From assembly GCA_029556545.1 (NCBI GenBank), contig JAKQEQ010000171.1, positions 1-64,000 of the forward strand: 64,000 nt of DNA, written 5' to 3'. The position numbers and the translations under genes are program-made. Numbering within the stretch: the first letter of the stretch is position 1; each line of letters begins with the position of its first letter. This stretch comes from Candidatus Hydrogenedentota bacterium (GTDB lineage: Bacteria; Hydrogenedentota; Hydrogenedentia; Hydrogenedentales; JAGMZX01). Positions 43,688 through 51,878 of this stretch are shown piece after piece. The notes below the pieces were generated by a model that ran no database searches, was not told the DNA's origin, and saw only the letters and a program-made list of their open reading frames with translations.

Positions 43688-44578
43688 ATGCTGCCGTCGG
43701 AACTGATGCAACAGATACGCCGGATTCAAATCCGGACCAGTCGCATGGTGAACGACGTGCTGGCCGGCCAGTACGAGAGCGTGTTCAAGGGTCAGGGCAT
43801 GGAGTTCAAGGAAGTGCGCGAGTACGTGCCGGGCGACGACGTGCGCGCCATCGACTGGAACGTGACGGCGCGCACGGGTCACCCGCACGTCAAAGTGCTC
43901 GCGGAAGAGCGGGAAATGACGGTGATGCTGCTCGTGGACGCGAGCGGTTCGGGCCGTTTCGGCAGTTCGGCGCGCTTCAAGAACGAGGTCGCCGCGGAAC
44001 TGTGCGCCGTGCTCGCTTTTTCCGCTATTCATAATAACGACAAGGTCGGCCTGATCGTTTTCACGGACCGGATCGAGCTCTTCGTGCCGCCGAAGAAGGG
44101 GCGACAACACGTCCTGCGCGTGATTCGCGAAGTGCTCTTTTTCGAGCCGAAGGGCACGGGCACGAACATCCCTGAGGCGCTCCATTACCTGAATGGCGTT
44201 GTGAAACGGCGCGCCGTCGTGTTCCTGGTTTCCGACTTCATGGAGGAGAACTACGAGACGCCGCTACGCATCGCCAACAAGCGGCACGACGTAATCGCCG
44301 TGGCGATTACAGACCCGCGCGAAGAGGAATTGCCGAACGTGGGGCTTTTGTGTGTCCGCGACACGGAAACGGGACGCGAGACGCTGGTGGACACGAGCGA
44401 TCCGGAGGTGCGCCGGCAGTATGGGCTCGCGGCGCGTGGGCGCGCGGACCGCCGCAACAACATATTCCGGCGCACGGCGGTCGATGCCATGCACGTGCGT
44501 GTCGAGGAGGAGCGCTCCTATATCAACGAACTGCACCGTTTCTTCCGCATGCGCGAGCGGCGGAAGGCGACGGCGTGA
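43688..44578 (+). CDS. DUF58 VWA-like protein of the Bat locus
   Basis: 296 residues. The DUF58 signature is FKEVREYVPGDDVRAIDWN near 38-56, followed by a von Willebrand A-type fold with a MIDAS-like DASGS in LLVDASGSGRFG and VFLVSDFM. These proteins work with MoxR ATPases. The Shine-Dalgarno AAGGA 10 nt before ATG 43688 lies at the very edge of the inverted repeat that closes the array, so the insertion ends exactly at this gene's start signal. Confidence 0.94.
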   Translation: MLPSELMQQIRRIQIRTSRMVNDVLAGQYESVFKGQGMEFKEVREYVPGDDVRAIDWNVTARTGHPHVKVLAEEREMTVMLLVDASGSGRFGSSARFKNEVAAELCAVLAFSAIHNNDKVGLIVFTDRIELFVPPKKGRQHVLRVIREVLFFEPKGTGTNIPEALHYLNGVVKRRAVVFLVSDFMEENYETPLRIANKRHDVIAVAITDPREEELPNVGLLCVRDTETGRETLVDTSDPEVRRQYGLAARGRADRRNNIFRRTAVDAMHVRVEEERSYINELHRFFRMRERRKATA

Positions 44579-44588
44579 GGGTCCGCGC

Positions 44589-45518
44589 ATGATGCGTTGT
44601 ATGATATCGGCGCTGATTCTTGGCGGCGGCATCGCCGGCGCCGCACCCGTGCAGGTCGCGGTGACGCTCGAACCGCCGTCCGTGCCGTTTCACCGCGTCG
44701 CCCGCTACACGATCGCCGTCGAGGCTGTACCTGATGTCACGGTGGACATCCCGCGGCTTCCCGAGATCAAGGGCGTCGAGGCGACACTCCGAGATTCCTC
44801 GGAGGAAACGCTCGAAGACGGACGCCGGCGCATCCGTCGGGTGTATGCACTGGATGCGGTCCGCATCGGCAAATACCTTGTGCCGTCCCTGCGGATCGCT
44901 CATGGCGAAGGCGAACATGTCGCGACTGCCCCCTTGATGCTTGAAGTGCGCGATTTGACCGACGACGAGAAGGAAGCGATCGAGCGATTCGCGTTGACCG
45001 AGTCGCCGGAAGTGTTCTTGTCCCGCGCCGCGCGGGCTTGGCCCGCCCGCTTGGTGACGGCGCTTCTCGTGGTTCTGGCGATTGCGGCGCTCGTGATCGG
45101 CGTGGTGTGGTATCGCCGCCGCAAGCAGGTATTTGTGTCTCCGCCCGCGCCGCCTTGGGAAGTGGCGCGGCAGCGCCTGCGCGCGTTAGCGGCGCGGCAA
45201 CTGCCCGAGGCGGGCAAGCACGAGCCGTACTACGTCGACCTGTCGGCGATCCTGCGGTATTACATCGAGGACCGGTTTCAGGTGCGCGCGCCGGAGCAGA
45301 CAACGCCCGAGTTCCTGGAGACCGCGACGAGCAGCGGGCTCTTCACCGAAGCACAACAAGAGGCGCTGGCGGCGTTTCTGCGCCACTGTGACCGGGTGAA
45401 ATTTGCGCTTTATAAGCCGTCCTACCAGGAAATGGCGAACGGTTTCGCGCTTGTGGCGAAGTTCGTCGACGACACGGTCCCGCGACCCGAGACAACCGAG
45501 CGGAGGGCCGCGGCATGA
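44589..45518 (+). CDS. BatD-type membrane protein with DUF4381-like tail
   Basis: 309 residues. A signal peptide (MMRCMISALILGGGIAGA) leads an exported beta domain of about 120 residues (VTLEPPSVPFHRVARYTIA, YLVPSLRIAHGEG). A membrane helix spans about 152-172 (LVTALLVVLAIAALVIGVVW). The cytoplasmic part YYVDLSAILRYYIEDRFQVRA then TTPEFLETATSS is the motif of the DUF4381 / BatD C-terminal region. GAGGG lies 7 nt before ATG 44589. It is 4 nt overlapped with the BatA-like gene. Confidence 0.85.
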   Translation: MMRCMISALILGGGIAGAAPVQVAVTLEPPSVPFHRVARYTIAVEAVPDVTVDIPRLPEIKGVEATLRDSSEETLEDGRRRIRRVYALDAVRIGKYLVPSLRIAHGEGEHVATAPLMLEVRDLTDDEKEAIERFALTESPEVFLSRAARAWPARLVTALLVVLAIAALVIGVVWYRRRKQVFVSPPAPPWEVARQRLRALAARQLPEAGKHEPYYVDLSAILRYYIEDRFQVRAPEQTTPEFLETATSSGLFTEAQQEALAAFLRHCDRVKFALYKPSYQEMANGFALVAKFVDDTVPRPETTERRAAA

Positions 45519-46558
45519 ATCCGTGGGGAGTGTTCCGCTTCAACACGCTCAGCCATCCCTGGGTATTGCTCCTTTTGGGAGTCGTCGCGGTCGTGCTCGC
45601 CGTCGAGTGGCTTGCGCGCGCGCCCGGCGCGCTCAATATATCGACCGGCGAGACCATCGCGCGGCTGCCCGGCGGTCGGCGCGCGGCATTCGCGCGGCGC
45701 GTCCCCGCATTGCTGCGGGCCCTCGGCTTGGCGCTTCTCATCGTGGCGCTGGCGCGTCCGCTCAGCGGGGAACGCCTGCGCAAGGACCGCGCGAACATCA
45801 TCGACATCATGCTCTGTCTCGACGTTTCGGGCAGCATGACGCAGCAGGACTTGTATCTCGGCAATCGACCGCGCGACCGGCTTTACGTTGCGAAGGAAGT
45901 GGTACGCGACTTCGTCCAGAGCCGCAAGACGCGCGATTCGACGCGCTTCGGCATAGACCGCATCGGCCTGATCCTGTACGCGGGCTTCGCGTGGACGCAG
46001 TGTCCCCTCACACTCGATTATGAGGTGCTCGCGCGGGAACTCGAGCTGGCGCGCGTCAATGAGGAGGACCCGCGCAAGAACGGCACGGCCATCGGATCCG
46101 CCATCGGTCTTGCGGTACGACGGCTCACGCAGAGCGAGGCGAAGTCCAAGGTTATCATCCTGTTGACCGACGGCCTCAACAACCGGGGCGAGTTGGACCC
46201 AATCACGGCGGCCGAGGTGGCGAAAAGCTACGGCATCCGCGTCTATACCATCGGAGCCGGTTCCGCCGAGGAGGGCGTGACCGTCGGTCCCGGCGGCCTG
46301 CCCATGCTGGCGAACCCGATCGACGAGGAGGCGCTGGACAAGATCGCGCGAACCACGGGCGGTCGCTACTACCGGGCAACGAGTACGGAATTGCTGCGTC
46401 AGGCCTATGCCGAGATTAGCGCGCTCGAAACCACGGAGATCGAGATTGGCGATTTCTATGAATACAAGGAGGCCTTTGTCCCTTACGCGGTGCTGGGCGG
46501 ACTCGCGCTCCTCGCTTCCATTCTCTCCCGGCGACGCTGGTTCGATCCGATACCGTAG
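45515..46558 (+). CDS. VWA-domain membrane protein, BatA-like
   Basis: 347 residues. Two N-terminal membrane segments (WVLLLLGVVAVVLAVEWL and LLRALGLALLIVALARPL), a VWA domain with the MIDAS motif CLDVSGSMTQQD and a later ILLTDGLNN, and a last helix at the C-terminus (YAVLGGLALLASILS). BatA and BatB are placed in the inner membrane with the VWA domain outside or facing the periplasm and interact with MoxR partners. The family name comes from aerotolerance in Bacteroides. Confidence 0.93.
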   Translation: MNPWGVFRFNTLSHPWVLLLLGVVAVVLAVEWLARAPGALNISTGETIARLPGGRRAAFARRVPALLRALGLALLIVALARPLSGERLRKDRANIIDIMLCLDVSGSMTQQDLYLGNRPRDRLYVAKEVVRDFVQSRKTRDSTRFGIDRIGLILYAGFAWTQCPLTLDYEVLARELELARVNEEDPRKNGTAIGSAIGLAVRRLTQSEAKSKVIILLTDGLNNRGELDPITAAEVAKSYGIRVYTIGAGSAEEGVTVGPGGLPMLANPIDEEALDKIARTTGGRYYRATSTELLRQAYAEISALETTEIEIGDFYEYKEAFVPYAVLGGLALLASILSRRRWFDPIP

Positions 46559-46575
46559 ACAGGCAAGGTGATTGC

Positions 46576-47661
46576 ATGAGCGCATTGTTCTCCGATACGC
46601 AATGGCATCTCTGGCTGCCGCTGGGCGCGGCGGCGCTCGTCATGCTCGCCCTCGTGCTGCGCCGCATGGAAACGCGGCGTCGTGTGCGTCTCGAACGGGT
46701 TGTGGATGCGCGGCTGCTTCCCCGGTTGCTGCCGGGCTATGACGCGGGCGTGCGCAGGCCCCTGTTCTGGCTGACCCTGATCGGCTTCGCCGCGCTTATC
46801 TTGGCTATCACGCAGCCGCGTTGGGGCCAGGCTTGGGTCGAGGTCGAGAAACATTCGCGGGACGTGCTGGTGCTGCTCGATACGTCTGAGAGCATGAACG
46901 CCGCCGACCTGCGCCCGAGCCGGCTCGTGCGCGCGCGACAGAAAATCCAGTCGCTCCTCGAACGTTGCTCTGGCGACCGATTCGGACTGATCGCCTTCGC
47001 GGGCGGTGCCGCGCTGCAATGTCCCTTGACGCTGGACCACGCCTATTTCCGCGGCGTGCTCGATGCCGTGGACACGAACACGCTGAGCGCCAAGGGGACG
47101 GATATCGCGGCGGCGCTGCGCGAGGCGGCCGAGGTCTTTCGCGAGGACGCGGGCCGCACCGGCGACGCCGGCAAAGGCTCGCGCGCCATCCTCGTCGTGA
47201 GCGACGGCGAACATGTCTCGGGCGACGTACTCAAGGTGGCCGAAGAGGCGGCGGCCTACGCGGAAATCCTCGTCCTCGCCGTTGGGACAGAGGAAGGCGC
47301 CATCGTGCCGCCGCCCGTCACGCAGGGCCGCGAGCGCGTCGCGCCGGAGTTCCTGCAGCCGCACCACGCGCGGCTGGACGGCGAGACGTTACGCACCGTG
47401 GCCCGCGACTACAACGCCTATGTTGCGCTGTCGGCGAGTAATGATGACGTAGACCGGCTCCAGCGTGAACTCGAACGCCTGAGCGGCCGCGCCCAGGCGA
47501 GTGCGCTTCGCAACCGGCTGATCAATCGTTATCAATGGCCGCTGAGCGTGGCCATCGTGTGTTTCGTCGCCGAGGGACTCTGGCTGGGCGTCATGCCCTA
47601 TGTCCGCGTCTGGCGACTTCGACGCGCGGGCGGCGTCATGGAGCTCGGGCGCTATGCGTAA
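46576..47661 (+). CDS. VWA-domain membrane protein, BatB-like
   Basis: 361 residues, paralogue of the previous gene: membrane helices near 12-28 and 63-80, VWA with MIDAS LLDTSESMNAAD, TDIAAALREAAEVF and ILVVSDGEHVSGD, and a C-terminal helix (WPLSVAIVCFVAEGLWLGVM). It lies 17 nt after the BatA-like gene. Its last codons overlap the first codons of the following gene by 8 nt. Confidence 0.93.
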   Translation: MSALFSDTQWHLWLPLGAAALVMLALVLRRMETRRRVRLERVVDARLLPRLLPGYDAGVRRPLFWLTLIGFAALILAITQPRWGQAWVEVEKHSRDVLVLLDTSESMNAADLRPSRLVRARQKIQSLLERCSGDRFGLIAFAGGAALQCPLTLDHAYFRGVLDAVDTNTLSAKGTDIAAALREAAEVFREDAGRTGDAGKGSRAILVVSDGEHVSGDVLKVAEEAAAYAEILVLAVGTEEGAIVPPPVTQGRERVAPEFLQPHHARLDGETLRTVARDYNAYVALSASNDDVDRLQRELERLSGRAQASALRNRLINRYQWPLSVAIVCFVAEGLWLGVMPYVRVWRLRRAGGVMELGRYA

Positions 47662-48430
47662 CTGGCGAAAGATGACTTCACCACAGAGGCACGGAGGACA
47701 CGGAGCGTGCACGGAGAAGAGCTTTCTGTGCCTCCGCGGTTTCATTTGCGTTCTTGCTCTTTCTGCTCTCCTTATCGGTTTCTTGCCCGGCGCTTTCGCG
47801 GAAAGTCTCCATGACCGCCTGGCGCACGCGGAACAACTCCGACAGGACGGGAAATTCGACGAGGCGATGGGGGTCTATCGCGAGGTCCAGGTCGACGCGC
47901 CGGAACTCGAGTCGCTTCCGTACGCCCTGGCCTGCACCGCCTTCGGCAAGGCCGAAAGTCTGTTGTATGAGGCCCCCGATCAGGCCCTCGAAGCGTATCG
48001 AGCGGCGGCGACGGCGTTCCAGGCCGTCTTCGAGGCGCGCGACGACGCATTGCGGCGCGAGGCGCGCCTCGGGGCCGCCAACTGCGCGGCCCGCATCGCC
48101 GAAATCGAGGCGCGCCCCGAGGAATACCTCGAAACGCCGGACAAGAATGCCGTGCCGCCCGACGAGGTCAAGAAGCGCGTGAGCGTGCTGCGCCAGGCGT
48201 CGCTCGAATACGAGCAGTTCCTGCAACAATACCCCGATTCCGAGGCCGCGCGTCGGAACCTCGAACGGCTGCGCTACTACTGGAAGCGGATGGTCCAGGA
48301 AACGCCGCAACCCGTGCTGGTGCGCATCATCGGCGCGAGCACGGAGTACCCCGCCGCGGCGGCGCTGCCGTTGCCCGAGGAGGCCAGCGTCGTACTCGTC
48401 CCAAGAAGCACGCAAGGAACCGCGCCATGA
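47654..48430 (+). CDS. Exported TPR-like protein of the Bat locus (BatC-like)
   Basis: 258 residues if started at ATG 47654 (GGAG 10 nt upstream). The first about 28 residues (TSPQRHGGHGACTEKSFLCLRG) are translated from an ACAGAG-family repeat hairpin, then comes a good signal core FICVLALSALLIGFLPGAFA and the mature part with TPR-like helices (LAHAEQLRQDGKFDEAMGVYREV). So the repeat appears to have entered the 5' end of the gene, giving a basic extra stretch before the signal peptide. It overlaps the next gene by 4 nt. The original start may have been lost. Confidence 0.7.
   Translation: MRNWRKMTSPQRHGGHGACTEKSFLCLRGFICVLALSALLIGFLPGAFAESLHDRLAHAEQLRQDGKFDEAMGVYREVQVDAPELESLPYALACTAFGKAESLLYEAPDQALEAYRAAATAFQAVFEARDDALRREARLGAANCAARIAEIEARPEEYLETPDKNAVPPDEVKKRVSVLRQASLEYEQFLQQYPDSEAARRNLERLRYYWKRMVQETPQPVLVRIIGASTEYPAAAALPLPEEASVVLVPRSTQGTAP
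47677..47742. repeat. Hairpin copy of the ACAGAG repeat inside a coding region
   Basis: TTCACCACAGAGGCACGGAGG at 47677 matches the leader repeat of the 42.9 kb array, and TTTCTGTGCCTCCGCGG (47724-47740) is its inverted partner, so the pair can form a hairpin of about 15 bp. It lies in the N-terminal coding part of the TPR gene and keeps the frame open. Confidence 0.75.
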
Positions 48431-49257
48431 GCCTGCCGCTGTCCATACTGTTGCTGGCCGCCGCGCTTGCGCAGGCTACTGAAGGCCCGGTGGACGCCGC
48501 GCCCGAGGCGGCGCCCGAGCCGCCGCCGCTGATGATCAACATGGCCGCCATCCAGGCTGACGCCGAAGGGCGCGCGGAGCCGTATTTCGACGAGGAACTC
48601 GAGCCGCTGAAGGAACTGTTGTCCGCGTTGTCCTACGATACGTTCAAGAAACTGGCGTTGACGCAGATGGAATGCACCCCGGGAGAAGAGATCCTCTTGC
48701 CGATCGACGACACATTCGCGTGCGTGGTCCGCCCCGATCCGGTCGCCGCGCCTGAAGGCGCGCCGCCCGTGCCCGGCGGCGGCGGATTGACCTTGAATGC
48801 GATGGTGGTGGACCGGTCCGACCCCGATGCGCCGGTGATCGCCTTGGCCGCCGCCGCCGAGATGCCCCTGGGTCAGACGATTCTGTTCCGGGACATCCCC
48901 CGTGAGTCCGGCAAGTTGCTCGTGTTCCTCACGCCTTCGATGGGCCAATCGCAACAGCAGCAGCAACAGGAGCAGGACCGGAACGACGAGCAGCAACAGA
49001 GCGAACAACAACAAGATCAGGAAGACCAGCAAGAGGATACCGAACAGCAGGAGCAAAGCCCGCCGCAACCCGACAAGGAAAACCCCGAAGAACAGCAGGC
49101 CGCGCAGGAGGAGTCCCCGGCCGAGGAGCAGGACAAAGAACCCAAGGACATGCAGAATGTGCAGGCGGTCCTCGAAGCGCTCGAAGAACTCGACAAGCGC
49201 GAACAGAAGCTGATGCGAGACGCGCCCGCGCTCGATACACTCCGGGAGTGGTGGTAG
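48427..49257 (+). CDS. Exported protein with Gln/Glu-rich low-complexity region
   Basis: 276 residues. A signal peptide (LPLSILLLAAALAQA) precedes an ordered part to about 170 that I cannot assign. Residues about 175-245 are nearly only Q, E, D, N and P (QQQQQQEQDRNDEQQQSE), followed by a helix ending LDTLREWW. Such disordered acidic stretches occur in several Bat-locus proteins near the BatC position. Start ATG 48427 overlaps the previous stop by 4 nt. Confidence 0.75.
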   Translation: MSLPLSILLLAAALAQATEGPVDAAPEAAPEPPPLMINMAAIQADAEGRAEPYFDEELEPLKELLSALSYDTFKKLALTQMECTPGEEILLPIDDTFACVVRPDPVAAPEGAPPVPGGGGLTLNAMVVDRSDPDAPVIALAAAAEMPLGQTILFRDIPRESGKLLVFLTPSMGQSQQQQQQEQDRNDEQQQSEQQQDQEDQQEDTEQQEQSPPQPDKENPEEQQAAQEESPAEEQDKEPKDMQNVQAVLEALEELDKREQKLMRDAPALDTLREWW

Positions 49258-49260
49258 ACC

Positions 49261-51063
49261 ATGGCGCGCGGGATGTCCATAGCAATACTCGCGGCGCTGC
49301 TCATGATCGGCGCGGTCGCCCAGCCGTCGGTGCGCGTCGTTGTGGACAGCACGACCGTTGCCACCGGCGAGCCCTTCGCCGTAAGGGTCACGGCCAGCGG
49401 CGAGCGGGTGAGCCGTCCCGTCATCCCGCACGTCGAGGACCTGGTGATCAACCGGACGCCTTCCGGCACCAGTCAATCGATGCAGATTCAGTTCATCAAC
49501 GGTCGTGCGGTGACGAACCAGGTGCATGAATGGGTGTATTACGCCACGGCCAAGCGCGAAGGCGCGATCACGCTACCGCCCATCAGCGTGCGCATCGACG
49601 GGAAGGACTATTTCAGCGAGGAGATTCAACTGACCGCGCAAGAGCCCGCCCCGCCGCAGGTCGTTACACCGCCCCCGGCACCCGGCCGGCCCCAAAGGGG
49701 CGCGGCCCCGAGCACGCCGGACGGGCAGAAGGAAATCACCTGGGACGACGTGGTGCTCGTGGAATGCACGGTCGATAAGCGCCGCGCATATCAGGGAGAG
49801 CCGATTCAATTGACCCTGAGCATCTGGGAATTACAGTACTGGGGCCTCACGATACGTTACACCGGTCCCCGTAGCTTCGACATGCCCAAGTCGGAAGGTT
49901 TCTATGCGCTGCCGCCGGAGCAGCGCAGGCGCGTTGCCTCGCGCAATCGGTTTGACTATGAAGTCCAGGAATTCACGCAGCGCCTGTACCCGATGCGCGC
50001 GGGCATGCTCGACATTAGTACGTGGTCCTGGCAGGGCATGGCCACCGTCATGGCCCAGTTCGGCCCGAAGACGCACAGTTACCGCTTGACGACCCAGCCG
50101 GTTACCATTGAAGTACTGCCGCTTCCCGCGAGTCCGCCGGGCTTTACAGGCGCGGTCGGCCGTTTTCGGGTGCAAGCGCAGGTGTCCGCGAGAGACACCG
50201 AGCAGGGCGTGCCCGTCGAACTGCTGCTGCGCGTTTCCGGGGAAGGCAACCCGGACGCCATTGGCGCGCCGCAGTTGCCCGCCCTTTCCTGGGCGCATGT
50301 CTCCGGGCAGTTGTCGCAGGTCGAGCCGGACCCCGCCGGCGCGGCGGGCTTCACGAAGGTATTTCGCTACACACTCTCGCCCCATGAAATCGGCGAACAC
50401 GCGATTCCCCCCATCCCCTTCTGCTACTTCGATCCCGCATCCGAACGTTATCGCACCGAGGAAACACGCCCCATCGCGCTGCGCGTCGCGCCGCCGCGCG
50501 AGGGAGTCTACGCCTCGGCGGACCACCCTGCCGCCCCGCAGTATCGCGCGGACATCGAGGAGGATATCTGGTCCGTCAAGCCTGTCGCGGGCCGCTTGCG
50601 GATTCGGGGCGGCTCGGTGGCGCTGCCGACAACGGTGGTGGTGAGTCCGCCGTTGCTTTGGGGTGGGTTCTTCCTCTTTATGCGGCGTCGGCGGCGCTTG
50701 CTCACCGACCCCGAGTATGCCCGCAAGTATTACGCCCGCTCCCGGGGCCATAAGCGCCTGGCTCGGGTCGCGGCTTCGCCCGAGCCAGTCGAAGAGCTGT
50801 ACCGCGCCCTGATCGAGTTCCTGGCGGACGCCTGCAACGTGAACGCGGCCGGATTGACCTCGGAGGACGTGCGTGGACTGCTCGAAGGGCGCGGCCTGCG
50901 CGACGAAGCGGCGGAGAACCTGGTGAAGATATTGCGCGCGTGCGAGCGGGACCGCTACGCTGCCGCGAAGCTGAGTCCCGCCGAGATGGACGCGCTGACC
51001 CGCGCCGCCGTATCGTGCGTGGACCGCCTTGAAGAGGCGCTGTTGAAAGGGCGCGCATCATGA
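49261..51063 (+). CDS. BatD-like protein
   Basis: 600 residues: signal peptide (SIAILAALLMIGAVAQ), three or so beta-sandwich domains with the BatD pattern (VDSTTVATGEPFAVRV; KREGAITLPPISVRIDGKDY; VECTVDKRRAYQGEPIQLTLSI), a membrane helix at about 455-475 (TTVVVSPPLLWGGFFLFM) and a basic cytoplasmic tail with a helical domain at 510-600. It starts 3 nt after the preceding stop codon and overlaps the batE-like gene by 4 nt. It is the full-length member among three BatD-related proteins in the locus. Confidence 0.92.
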   Translation: MARGMSIAILAALLMIGAVAQPSVRVVVDSTTVATGEPFAVRVTASGERVSRPVIPHVEDLVINRTPSGTSQSMQIQFINGRAVTNQVHEWVYYATAKREGAITLPPISVRIDGKDYFSEEIQLTAQEPAPPQVVTPPPAPGRPQRGAAPSTPDGQKEITWDDVVLVECTVDKRRAYQGEPIQLTLSIWELQYWGLTIRYTGPRSFDMPKSEGFYALPPEQRRRVASRNRFDYEVQEFTQRLYPMRAGMLDISTWSWQGMATVMAQFGPKTHSYRLTTQPVTIEVLPLPASPPGFTGAVGRFRVQAQVSARDTEQGVPVELLLRVSGEGNPDAIGAPQLPALSWAHVSGQLSQVEPDPAGAAGFTKVFRYTLSPHEIGEHAIPPIPFCYFDPASERYRTEETRPIALRVAPPREGVYASADHPAAPQYRADIEEDIWSVKPVAGRLRIRGGSVALPTTVVVSPPLLWGGFFLFMRRRRRLLTDPEYARKYYARSRGHKRLARVAASPEPVEELYRALIEFLADACNVNAAGLTSEDVRGLLEGRGLRDEAAENLVKILRACERDRYAAAKLSPAEMDALTRAAVSCVDRLEEALLKGRAS

Positions 51064-51878
51064 ACGCCGCATGGATGCTGCTCTTGCTCTTGGGCGTGGA
51101 TTCGTTCGCGCGGACCTTCGAGCAGGCAAACGATGCCTATGCGCGGCAGGCCTATGCGGAGGCGGCCCAGGGCTATGAAAGTCTGATCGCGGAATCCATC
51201 GAAGATTCGGTGGTCTTCTTCAATTTGGGCAACGCCTACTACAAGCTTGATCGGCTTGGTTGCGCCATCGCCAACTACGAGCGCGCCTTGCGTCTTGATC
51301 CGGGTATGACGGATGCGCGGGAGAACCTTACCCGCACGCTTCTCAAGACGCGGCGGAAGCTCAACGCGCCCGCGCCCGCGCCTTGGGCGCGGAATCTCTT
51401 CTTCTGGCATTATGATATCTCCCATGACGCGACGCGCGTGCTTGCCGCGGCCTGCTGGACGCTGTTCTGGGCGTTGCTCGCGGTGCGGCTCTGGCGCAAG
51501 CTGCCGTATCTGCACGGGGCCATCATAGCCGCCGGCGTGCTCGCGCTCGCCTTCGGCGGGTCAGCGTGGGTCAAGGCGCACCCGGCCCAACGGGCCGTCA
51601 TCGCCGTCGAGCACGTCGCGCTGCGGTATGGCCCCGGCGAGCAGGAAGAAGTCGTGCTGTATACGCCTGAGGACGGCGGACGCAAGGCCCCCGCCGATCT
51701 ATTCGACGGCGATCGCGTGCGTGTCGAAGCGCGGCGCGACGGATGGGTCCGGGTCGCGACATCGGACGGTGCCCGCGGCTGGGCGCCCGAGAACGCGCTC
51801 GTGTTCGTGACGCCGCCTTACAACCGCCCGCCCGAGGACGCCGGCGCGATCGCGAATACGGAGGAGGCTTCCACGTGA
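51060..51878 (+). CDS. BatE-like TPR protein with SH3-type domain
   Basis: 272 residues. Signal-like start, then two TPRs (YARQAYAEAAQGYESLIAES, VVFFNLGNAYYKLDRLGCAI), two membrane helices around 120-170 (ATRVLAAACWTLFWALLAV, HGAIIAAGVLALAFGGSAW), and a C-terminal SH3-like domain (VALRYGPGEQEEVVLY, DGWVRVATSDGARGW). This is the standard BatE plan. Its stop overlaps the glnD GTG by 4 nt, coupling nitrogen control to the Bat operon. Confidence 0.92.
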   Translation: MNAAWMLLLLLGVDSFARTFEQANDAYARQAYAEAAQGYESLIAESIEDSVVFFNLGNAYYKLDRLGCAIANYERALRLDPGMTDARENLTRTLLKTRRKLNAPAPAPWARNLFFWHYDISHDATRVLAAACWTLFWALLAVRLWRKLPYLHGAIIAAGVLALAFGGSAWVKAHPAQRAVIAVEHVALRYGPGEQEEVVLYTPEDGGRKAPADLFDGDRVRVEARRDGWVRVATSDGARGWAPENALVFVTPPYNRPPEDAGAIANTEEAST

